Assembly: GCA_011032825.1 (NCBI GenBank)
Contig: JAADJZ010000017.1
Location: forward strand, 682,001 to 746,000
Length of the DNA: 64,000 bases
Source: Massariosphaeria phaeospora
Taxonomy: Eukaryota; Ascomycota; Dothideomycetes; Pleosporales
Direction: 5' to 3'
Positions 11,925 through 21,100 of this stretch are shown piece after piece. Within the stretch, counting starts at the first letter, position 1, and each line of letters starts with the position of its first letter. The notes under the pieces were generated by a model. That model was not told the origin of the DNA, ran no database searches, and saw only the letters and a program-made list of their open reading frames with translations. A program made the position numbers and the translations under genes.

Positions 11925-13169
11925 CAGGTGCGGTTGTGTCGCAGGCGGGTGGCAGGTCAATTCATAGGGCCGACGGTGTGGAGGTGCGTGGTGCGCCCAC
12001 GAAAGTGAAAGATCGAGACGCGTTCTACGCTAGTCGCTCTTGGCGCGATACGCTTACCTAGGTAAGCACTGAGAGCGAGAGACCTGGAGCTTTCAATGAC
12101 CTCGGGATGTTCATGCACACAGGCATCTGCTCCAAAAACTCTACAGACGTCTAGCTAGAGCCTTTGCGGTATATAGCAGGTCTGCGCACACCTCTAAGCC
12201 GATGGGCCTCTGGTCTGGCTTGACACTCGGCTCGGTCGATGACGCCAAGCACGTGACAGCGTGTAGCAGCGAATGACTAAGCCATTATGTAACCGTGCCC
12301 GGGAAAATCACACAGACATCTTCCGCCTCCAACTTTACCTACCGCTGCCGACTGTCGCGCAACGGACACCACCATCACCAGCAAGCGGCACTCGTACCTA
12401 CCCAGAGCAGTGGGAAGTAAGTGGGCTGTATGAAGTCCCGTTACGAAACCCTCATATACTGAAACTGCGCGCAACCAAAGGTAAGAAGATATTGAGTTGA
12501 AGCGATGTTGATGCGGTTGAGTCTACGAGGTTCCAAAACTCGTGAGTTCGAGGCCTGGAAATGATGGCAACGCATAGCATGCCACAAAGGTAGGACAAGA
12601 ATCCTGCCTGCTTTACGACACGTTTGTGACCGGTTGCTGTAAGTTTTCTTAAGAGACAGAGACTAAATTCAGACTCATCCAGATGGGTTGGACGCGGTAT
12701 AGGACCAATTTCCCTCCGCGACCCCTGCTGCCCTGTAAACTAGGTAGTCGTAGGTCGTTTACGTTGGTGTACACGGCACCACTTTCAAAGCTTTCCATCA
12801 CTCTCAATTTCAACACCCACATCTCATAAGCCTCTCATCCCAAACTTCCATTCCGAGCTCAAAAATAGATTCCCGCACTGCACAGCAAACATAAATCCCT
12901 CAATCTCCAAGGGCAGCGGAGGCGGACTCGTTTCCTGAGCAACTTTCGCTTATACTAAATAATCGCGTGCGAAATTTAACGTACGAGAGGGAAAACCCAA
13001 CAACGCATGCTATTCCTACCCTTACTGAACGTTGGAAGTGGCACGGCATAGGTGTTGGTGCTACAAGGCGTCCGGCACAGCCGTCGAACGGACCCTTTTT
13101 TATCGTATATAAGACTCATTACAATCAAAACCTCCTTCACCTCTCCATTTACCTGCCACCGGACCCATC
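11925..13169. other. Gene-free interval between SMC6 and the secreted pair
   Basis: About 1.25 kb holding the SMC6 promoter on one side and the promoter of the first secreted protein on the other. Short frames only. A GTTCGAGGCC stretch near 12547 resembles a tRNA B box, but no acceptor stem or anticodon arm can be folded around it. Confidence 0.45.
13105..13113 (+). promoter_or_regulatory. Likely TATA box of the first small secreted protein gene
   Basis: GTATATAAG lies 57-65 bases before the ATG at 13170, preceded by a T-run. This is a textbook core promoter spacing for a highly induced fungal gene with a short leader. The pyrimidine-rich, CTCC-containing stretch just after it fits a transcription start region. 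Confidence 0.55.
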
Positions 13170-13636
13170 ATGCAATTCAAGATCCTTCTCAGCACCGCCG
13201 TCCTAGCGACTCTCGCCGCCAGCATCCCCACCGACAACACTCCCCCCACGCGCGGCCTCGAAGCCCGCGGGGGCGAATACGTCGGCAACGCGATGCAATA
13301 CCTGCAGGGCGCCGACAGCAGAAATGGCCCCTTTTTCCACGCCTTCATCCACACGGGGGACTGCCAGAACATCAAGGAGAAAGAAGGTCATCCGGCCACG
13401 CACATTGACTGGCACTCCACGTACAATTGCCGCTTCTACAGGTGAGAATACACGCACATACACACTCCGGAATACACATGTACATGGTGTGCTAACATGT
13501 CGTTCAAAGGGACACGGGATGCAATAACCACATTGGCGGGCCAGAAGGCGATGGAGTGAAGGGCCGCAAGGGCGCCAGCGATAGAATTGGCGACCAGTCC
13601 GACGGCAACGCATACAGGGCTGTTAAATGCTGGTAG
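13170..13636 (+). CDS. Small secreted four-cysteine protein 1 (tandem paralogue)
   Basis: Exons 13170-13441 and 13510-13636 (68-base intron, donor GTGAGA, branch GCTAAC) encode 132 residues. A classical signal peptide spans about residues 1-18 (MQFKILLSTAVLATLAAS). The mature part is short and polar with exactly four cysteines at 65, 87, 95 and 131. Conserved blocks shared with the downstream neighbour are VGNA, PxTHxxWxxxYxCRFYR, HIGGPEG and a terminal CW. Two disulfides are likely. I do not recognise the family. Size, secretion signal, cysteine pattern and tandem duplication fit the effector or antimicrobial-type secreted proteins of fungi, but this is inference. The intron splits the arginine codon of CRFYR exactly as in the paralogue, which supports the model. 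Confidence 0.85.
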
Positions 13637-14271
13637 ATGGATAGCACCAGGGCTTATTAGTTGTCAGCGTGGGCGGCGTAGGTAGGCGGTTCGCTTCATG
13701 AACATGCTTCAAGACCCCATCAGAACGCCAAAACGCGCCGCCACACTTCACGCTTCCTTTTCAAGAATTCCTATATTCCCAACGACTTAGCGTGCAAAGC
13801 AAAAGGCAGTTGCAGTAGTTAGTCACTACGCCAGAAAGTTTTCCGGAGATTCGACCTACGCCCGAGGACGCAAACTCTAGACAACTAACTATCTAATACA
13901 CGACGAAAACAAATCCGCGGTACGGCGAGGAACTAAACTATCAAGCTAAGCTGTATATCTACGCCCCGTCCCAACTCCCTACGCCCTGTCCCGAACCCCG
14001 AACGCAACCTCGCCAACTATGTGGTAGATAGCGAACCGCAATAGAGTATTCGCAGGGCGTTTGTTGCGCGACATGTCGTTTTGCGGGCGGCAGGGCGAAT
14101 CGAGCTGCTCGGCTTCCGTATGGATGGGTGGGTGGGTGGCTACTGTAGTCTTTGTCCGCACATTGTTTGTTTTCACTCATTTACCACATCCATCGTTGTC
14201 ACTCGTTTAAAACGTCCATCCATCCATCCATCCATCCAAGCATCTGTGTATCCACCAACCATCTATCTACC
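13637..14271. other. Intergenic region between the tandem secreted genes
   Basis: About 0.63 kb. Its last part is the promoter of the second secreted gene and holds a short CCAT repeat just before the leader. No other gene is supported. Confidence 0.5.
14216..14238. repeat. CCAT tetranucleotide repeat
   Basis: Five to six tandem CCAT units sit 34-56 bases before the ATG of the second secreted protein, inside its expected 5' leader or core promoter. Length change here could alter expression. Confidence 0.75.
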
Positions 14272-14751
14272 ATGCACTTCACCCTCCTCCTCAGCACCTT
14301 GTTCCTCGCCCCCCTCTCCGCCAGCCACCCCAACCCCACCCCCGCCGCAACCGCCCGCTCCGCCCGCGCAGCCCCTGGCGCCTTCGTCGGCAACGCGCGC
14401 CAACTCTCGCTCTACCCCACGGGCCGCCCCATCCACCAGCTGCGCAAGATCGTGCATGTCGGCACCGAAGACTCGGGCGTCGAGGGCTGCGCGAACGTGC
14501 AGGACGTAGATGGCAATCCGTCTACGCACTTTGAGTGGAAGGCAGCGTATAGCTGCCGGTTCTACAGGTGAGCAAGCATACATAGGCGTGGCGTGCGTGT
14601 ACGTGTACTGACAAGGCATGGTAGGGAGCTGGATTGCAAGGACCATATTGGGGGGCCGGAAGGCGCTGGGCTGCAGGGGGCTGTGTTCGGGACGTATGTG
14701 AAGATCGGGGATGCGGAGAATGATACTTATAGGAGTGTTACTTGCTGGTAG
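14272..14751 (+). CDS. Small secreted four-cysteine protein 2 (tandem paralogue)
   Basis: Exons 14272-14567 and 14625-14751 (57-base intron, donor GTGAGC, branch CTGAC) encode 140 residues. The signal peptide is about residues 1-18 (MHFTLLLSTLFLAPLSAS), followed by an Ala/Pro/Arg-rich stretch that may be a propeptide. Cysteines at 73, 95, 103 and 139 have the same spacing as in the upstream copy (C-x21-C-x7-C-x35-C). The second exon is 127 bases in both genes and the intron phase is identical. CRFYR, HIGGPEG and the terminal CW are shared, while the region between signal and first cysteine has diverged strongly, and so has the stretch after HIGGPEG. The upstream frame also has an ATG at 14152, but the signal peptide places the true start at 14272. 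Function unknown. Confidence 0.85.
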
Positions 14752-15758
14752 AACTGGTAGTATGGGGCTTTGGAGACTTGGAGTTGAATGTACGATAGAA
14801 GAAGGGAGAGGGCAGTGTACGAATAGCCCGCCATATTCAGAGGACAACCCGAAATTGATCTCATCCCCATTGAAACAAACCGATTCTCTCCATCCGTCTC
14901 CAGGTCAAGTCAAAACAGTCCTCAACTCAACTCCACAAAAACATGTCTCACTCACTCCCCTGCCCACACAAAACGCCACACTCTCCAGAACAGAGAGCAA
15001 CAACGCCGTATGCGCCCCTCGCCGCACCGTCCTCACACACCAGCGGTGGCTCAAGTGCCGACTTCGGGGTTTACGAAAAGAGAGATAGTGGATGCGACCC
15101 GCAGCTAATCCAGACGAACGCTTGCGTGTTCGGCCTTGCGGCGTACTAGGCGAGACGATGCCGGCGACTGGGCGAAGCGGTTTATTCTTCCGTGAGACTT
15201 TACTGAGCAGCAGGAATGAGTCTGTTCGCTGAGCTCCACCTTAAGCCACGGTGGGGGGGATGATGTGTAGATATGATGTGCGATCTCGAGAAATTGGAGA
15301 GCGGTATGACAGACAGGCAGTGGGTGTTTCACTCAGGGCTGGATAAGAAAGTATACAACCGGATTGTCTTTTAACATGGGTATGGGGTATATTACCAAGG
15401 CCAGCCAAAGCTAGAAAGGAGAAGATCGGGAATATCTACCAATCAGTAGTCCTATTCGCAGACCTGATGGAATGTGATTCCACTCTTTGGTAAAAAGCAA
15501 AAGCTCACTCAGAGTGGGTATAACACGCTAGTCAACCATATCTGTACCTTGAAGTGCCCATGGTCCCACCACATAGAGGTTCCACATTGACCGACAAACG
15601 CAATATTCGGCGTAGTTAGGTCCTGTATCCTGGTTGGGCGGACCCGTTGGGCGCGTCCTAGAATTTAATTGTCTCTCACGGTCTCCACAAAGGAAACGAA
15701 GCGACCGGGGACTGATGTCGAAGCGTGTGGCTAAATCTGTAAGCTAATCTGTGTTCTG
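14752..15758. other. Gene-free interval
   Basis: About 1 kb. The only frame of note is 14943-15149 on the plus strand (68 residues, ATG start, two cysteines, no signal peptide, no similarity to the secreted pair). I do not call it a gene. The right end is the 3' flank of the Nup37-like gene. Confidence 0.4.
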
Positions 15759-17783
15759 TCAAGCAGTTGAAGAGGCGAAAAGCACCTTTCGGGAGTTTCC
15801 GAGAACCATGCTCCTCGATCCACTGCCAGATCCTTCCATATCTTCTAGAAGCCTGTCCATTCCGCCAAGATCAAGCTCTCCGCGAGCCAGTAATGCCTGA
15901 TCAGCTTGCTTTCCATCTTGTTCTTCGGCTTGTTCTTTCGCAAACACTGCGTTCAAGTCCCTTCCTAGCGGCTCGGTTCTGCTCGCGAAGATTATCAACC
16001 GGTGTTCAGCTGTGGTTAAGAGGTCCCTAGGAGTGGCCATCTTAGCTTCTTCGGCTGTAGTTTTGAATTGTTCGATCGAGGTGATTGTTTCTCCCAACAA
16101 GGGCAGACCCTGCACAAGAGATGGACCAGCTGCAGGCAGAGATGCACCATTGCTTGCAGATGCCGTCCGGGACCAGAACTTAGCAAGATTAGGGATCCTG
16201 AAAACCTCCGAGCCATACCAGATGATGACGGAGTCCTCAGATGCACCACCATCAGTCGAAGGCGACGAAGCTATAGAGACACCGCCGTGGTAAGGGGTGG
16301 AGGTGTGCGAAGTACCGTGAAACAAGACCTCTTCTTTGGTGCGCCGTGTATTTGGGGTCATTGGAACTAGCGAGCCGCGACTGCTTCGGGATTTTGGGCT
16401 AGACAATCCGTTGCCTGAGCGGTCTTTCTCGAACGTACCCACAAAACCTCTAAGTGAGAAAGACGCAGGGTCAGACGGAGGACTCGGGCCGGACCGGTCT
16501 ACATCCCAGACACCCCATTCACCGTCTGCTAGCAAAGCAACGATCTGGTGACCATCCGCGGCCCAGGCCGCATCAAGGATCGGTTTTCGAGCAACAAGTA
16601 GGGGAGGGGTGGGGGAATCAGACTTAGTATTATCAAAGGTCGTCTTGAACAAAGCCGCGAAGTTACCGGAGCCTGTATTGGCACCGTTTGTGCGTCGTTT
16701 GCGGCTGGATGGCGCAAATGGGTCGTAGATGCGAGCAATGCCTGAGCTGTCGGTGATCAGAAGCTGCGAATGACGGGGTCTGGGGTACTGGGCCGAGCTA
16801 AACGCAACTCGACTGGCAGGCTTCCGCAGCGTCAGAGTCTTGTACGCGGACATGGGGCTCGGAACGTTGACAGTCGTGTCGGCAAGCTTGAAACGCCATA
16901 TCTTCAAAAGGCCTCCCAGCTCGGCGGAATGCGAAGCCACAAGTAAGTCCCAACCTTCTTCGCCGGTACCCTGCCTGCCTGGAGTCGCCGCAGTATCATC
17001 ATCTTCGTCCTCGGCCATGTCATCGTCCAGCTCTTTACGAGAAGGAGTCGGTTCTGCGCGCCCAGTCCATGTCATGGTAATGCCCCTGGCAATGCTTTGA
17101 TGGCCAGCGTGAGCGGATATCCTGAGGATCTCAGCGCCGTAGGGCGACTTGGCACTGAATGGGGACGCTTTGGCTGCATCAGACGGAGGACTCAATGGCA
17201 GAGTGATGACAAGAATGCTGTAGTCGGCGCATGCGACAGTACACACGATCTTCTTGCTGAAAATCGGCGGTATGGAATCTGCAGGTCGAAGAGCCGAGAC
17301 CACTGGAAGCTGAGGGACAGCAATGTGCAGGACTTCGGTGTTCAGTGGCAGGCGCAAGTGCTGGACGATGGACGGATATGGGTAGTCAGGATCCAGTTCC
17401 TCCTCCTCGTCTTCGAACTCAGCTTCCGGCGGCGGTTGCGGGTCGGCTTTGGGAGGCTCGTCGTCATCAGAGTCGTCGATCATGATCACGTCGTTCCTCG
17501 TGCCATTGACCTTGGCCGGCGGCTTCGGAGGCTGCTGGGGCGCGGGCGCAGTCTTCTTCAACGGCCGCCCGCCCCGCCAGAGGATGCCCACGCCGGTGTC
17601 CTGGCCATAGAGGATGATGGTCGAGCCATTCGGGGCAGGCACGGGATAGATCTTCGAGCCGTACACGCGGTGCGGGAGCTCGTATCTAAGAGAGGCGGTC
17701 AGATGGTTCGGCGTGTGTGTAGGCAAGCCTCTTCTGTACCTGAGCTGCGTCGATTTGCCGGCCGTGGAGATGATTGGCTTCAT
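15759..17783 (-). CDS. WD40-type protein, probable Nup37-like nucleoporin
   Basis: Exons 17740-17783 and 15759-17685 encode 656 residues. The 54-base intron (donor GTACAG, acceptor TTAG) is a multiple of three and would add 18 residues if retained; removing it gives STQLRYELPHRVYGSKIYPV. The next segment, PAPNGSTIILYGQDTGVGIL, and a following WRGGR match my memory of filamentous-fungal Nup37. Later parts read as beta-propeller blades: IVCTVACADYSILVITLPLS, GWDLLVASHS, LLITDSSGIARIYDPF and ILDAAWAADGHQIVALLADG followed by EWGVWDVD. Acidic linkers such as SDDDEPP and EDEEEELDPD separate blades. Nup37 is a peripheral member of the Y (Nup107-160) complex of the nuclear pore. The WD40 fold is safe, the Nup37 identity moderately so. 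Confidence 0.65.
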   Translation of the reverse strand: MKPIISTAGKSTQLRYRRGLPTHTPNHLTASLRYELPHRVYGSKIYPVPAPNGSTIILYGQDTGVGILWRGGRPLKKTAPAPQQPPKPPAKVNGTRNDVIMIDDSDDDEPPKADPQPPPEAEFEDEEEELDPDYPYPSIVQHLRLPLNTEVLHIAVPQLPVVSALRPADSIPPIFSKKIVCTVACADYSILVITLPLSPPSDAAKASPFSAKSPYGAEILRISAHAGHQSIARGITMTWTGRAEPTPSRKELDDDMAEDEDDDTAATPGRQGTGEEGWDLLVASHSAELGGLLKIWRFKLADTTVNVPSPMSAYKTLTLRKPASRVAFSSAQYPRPRHSQLLITDSSGIARIYDPFAPSSRKRRTNGANTGSGNFAALFKTTFDNTKSDSPTPPLLVARKPILDAAWAADGHQIVALLADGEWGVWDVDRSGPSPPSDPASFSLRGFVGTFEKDRSGNGLSSPKSRSSRGSLVPMTPNTRRTKEEVLFHGTSHTSTPYHGGVSIASSPSTDGGASEDSVIIWYGSEVFRIPNLAKFWSRTASASNGASLPAAGPSLVQGLPLLGETITSIEQFKTTAEEAKMATPRDLLTTAEHRLIIFASRTEPLGRDLNAVFAKEQAEEQDGKQADQALLARGELDLGGMDRLLEDMEGSGSGSRSMVLGNSRKVLFASSTA

Positions 17784-18183
17784 GTTGGCCGCTGCTGCTG
17801 CGCGTTGTGCGGTGTCGTCGGTCCGGGGCAGGGCAGGGGCCCGTGGCTGAACAGCGGGGGCAATCTACCCTAGTGCCTGCTGCAAATAGCGGATCGAGCC
17901 CGTGAAAGGCGTCGGACCTGGGCTTTGATCGCGCGAACTGGCGCTGGGTGGGTGGGGGGATGGTGAGACTGTCGAGCTTGGAGGTGGTGCGGAGAGGAGG
18001 CAGGCGCGCAAACAAAAACAAGCGCGTCACCCACACCACGACAAACGACCACCTGCACGGCCACGGCTGCAGTCGAGACGTCGCGCCCACGCCCGCACAA
18101 CACAACCCGCCTCCCCCACACCCCACACGAGCCTGCATGTCACACCCACCCTCGTCTCTCCATGCCGCGCAACGAGGCTCCGC
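17784..18183. promoter_or_regulatory. Shared divergent promoter, Nup37-like gene and APC1
   Basis: The two start codons face away from each other across 400 bases, so both promoters and leaders must fit here. The interval is GC-rich with CA-rich tracts near 18020-18130 on the plus strand and no clear TATA box, as expected for constitutive housekeeping genes. Confidence 0.6.
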
Positions 18184-21100
18184 ATGGCAACTCTTCGGTC
18201 TCTCGGCGTCCACCAGCCCGCCGCGCTGCACTATCTGATCGCTGAATCCATCCTCTCCGAAGACAGCACCGAGCGCGACTACGACTGGCAGACATACAAT
18301 GAGGGCGGCCGCGATAGCTCGCCCGAGGATGTGGTGACGACCGAATACCATGTCGTGTGGTCGCGGGGCGGTGTCGTCCGCAAGGTCTTCAACTTCGAGA
18401 TCGAGCAAGAGAAGGTTGTCCAGGCACTGCTCACCTACTTCCCGACCGAAGAGCCGGCCGCCGCCAGCCCACACGCTGCGGGCGGAAGCCAAGACTACTC
18501 TGCGAACGACTTCTCCAAAACTTTCCTTACCCAAGGCACCCAGCCGGCCACCGATCCGAATGTGCCCGTCGACGAGAGTCCCCGTACCGTCGAGGTCAGG
18601 TCTCGTGCGCTGGTGGTTTTTCTTAAGTCCCAGGCGCACGTCTTCTTTCTGGCTGGTACCGCGCATATCGTAAACCTACCATTCGAGGTCGAGAAGGCGT
18701 TTCCTGCGCCTCGTGGTGTGTTGCTTCAGCGAAAGATATTACCACCCACTCCCAGCCCTCCGATTCCTCCCAGCCCGCAGGTCCCGTCGGCGCCGCCCAA
18801 TTCTTTTCTCACAAATACCCAGTCTTTCCTTGCCCACTCATTCTCTCAAAGCTTTCCAAAGTCTGCTCGTCGCCATGGCTCGTCTTTGGGTTCGCTGAAA
18901 CCTAATCGGACACTGAAGTCCGGTTCTGCCAATGCTTTGTTCCTCGAAGAGCTCATGAAGAGCTCAGCGGCGCCGAGCAACGACGGAGTTCCCAGAGTCT
19001 TCTCATTCACAGATCCACTGTCGGAGCTTGGCCTGGTGGTTAATGTGGTCACGGGTAACGAGCGCGGTGGACTGTTGACGACTAATGGCTCTGGCCATCG
19101 AAGATTAGAGCCCATTGACAAGGCCGAGGAGATCTTGTATGTATCTTCGGGAAACGAGATACACTTTGATCAGAGCGGGAACGACAAGCCACTGTTTCTG
19201 GTCGTCACCGTCAACTATGAAACGAATTTATTTACCATCTGGTCGGCGGCTTACCTCGAGCCCAAATCAATATCCGCTTCTCGAAAACAGCATACTTCAA
19301 TGAAAGGAAACAAAGTACGACGGCGTAGCTCCTATGGACCTACTGTGCCTGGGACAGGTGCAACCACGCCCGCTGTTCGAGGCAGCGAGAGATTAAGGGA
19401 GAGCTTGAGTGGAACTATTCGCAAACCGCCACCACCATCGTTCAATGCCACGTCTCAATCTAGGGAGCGGCTGACTGACCAAGCAGTGGAAGAGGCGCTT
19501 GCTTCACAGTTAAACCCTGTTTACGACACGTCTCGACAGCCTAGAGAGTCGAGGCGAGTCAGTTCCTTACTTTCAAGAGCCGAGCTTTCAAGTAGCTTCG
19601 ACAAGACGGCCTTTCAAGATCTTGCAACACATCGCAACAGCCTAGGTGCAAGTTTCTCCGCTAGTTTTGGTGTTAGTCAACGCAGTCGACATTCACTTGG
19701 AAACGATAGAACAAGTTTTGGAGGGTTCTCTCAATCTCGCCATCGGGCCTCCACTCCTGGCAGCATCACATCACGAATGAGTTTTGGCGGGATCTCAATG
19801 GACGACACGCTTGATGATATTATGGACGAGGACACATTTGATACCCTGGAAGACTATGATGAACTTGATGATCTTTTTGCGCCACCTGAGGCTGGGGTTG
19901 AGCCTCAACCTACCGATGGACTCCGGAAGGAGCTAGTAATGAGCTCAATAGCTGAGATTTCCGTCATTAATTTTTTGAAGAGCGGGGAGATTCTGAGTGG
20001 TTCTGCTGGAGCAGAGCAGGTATGGCAACCCCCTATTTTGGCGATGTCTTTCCACGCTAACTCGGCGCAGCAACCAGCACGAGTGTTTTGCTCGGCAGCC
20101 CCGTTCAACTCTGCTACTCTTCACGAACGAAAACTCTATCTCTACATAATACATTCGTCTCTCCGGAACCCTTTGGAGTGTGAACTTTCAATCACGCGAA
20201 AACGACTGTCACCCTCAGCCTCTACCTCTCAAGCACGGTCAGACAAGGCAGCGCCCCGTTATGCGTGTGTTCCTAAGTTTGTAGGGACACATGAGATGGA
20301 TGGCGTTCTCGACGCTACAAAGATTGTTGACGGTCATGCCGAGCGAGTGGTTTGTTTGACCGCGACCGACCCGCACAAACCATGCTTATCTTTATCCGCT
20401 GGTTGGGGAGTGCATCTACCCACCAAACTCTCTCTTCAATCCTTGAAGTTGTTCGATCCATCGGCCATTATACGGAACGACCAGATGAGGGTTACCGCAG
20501 GCCTTAAACGGACTATTACTGCCCAGCAGCCGCTTCAACGCGTACTCTCCCCGGGACTAGAAGGCACATTCGAGGTCGCTGATGCTGAGTTACGGCGACA
20601 TCGTCTGCAGATCCGTCTTTCTCCTTCGGACTTTTTCGTCGCGCGCCTGTTTCGAGTACTGTCCACTATCCTATCGAACCATGCTGGAGCATTTCTGCTT
20701 GAGATTTGGTGGAACATTCGCAAAACGTTATCTACTCAACGACAGGCTAGGCCTGATTGGACTGCCTTTGTCGTTATGCTATTTACATTAGCAGTACCCT
20801 TCATAGATGAAAGGACCCGGAAGCCCACGAGCCGTAGCAAAACAGCCCAGAGGCGAAGTGTCGGGCGGACCTCAGTCCCATCTAAGCTGGATGGAGCTGT
20901 TGACCGCGAAATCTCAGCATGGCGTGTAATGTGTGACCGGCAAGCCGCAAGCCCGCATGCGAAAAGCTGGGAGTCTGGAGCTTGGGCATGGGTTCAACAG
21001 TCTCAGCCCTCTCCAGCCACGATGAGTCCGCCATCCACCAGGTCGTCTCATCAAGCACTAGAAACAATGGCGCATCATATGAAAGGTAAACAGGATCATC

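Noticed and set aside
11757..11960. Separate 67-residue minus-strand gene at the start of SMC6
   Set aside because: It is the first SMC6 exon read through its intron, and it begins with TTG; the ATG at 11924 plus splicing explains it.
12530..12570. tRNA-like B box (GTTCGAGGCC)
   Set aside because: No acceptor stem, D arm or anticodon arm can be paired around it.
14943..15149. 68-codon frame after the secreted pair, first taken as a third family member
   Set aside because: It has no signal peptide, only the spacing of a chance Cys pair, and none of the CRFYR, HIGGPEG or CW motifs.
17686..17739. 18-residue insert RRGLPTHTPNHLTASLR in the Nup37-like protein
   Set aside because: It is bounded by GTACAG and TTAG, is a multiple of three in length and interrupts a continuous conserved-looking N-terminus; treated as an intron.
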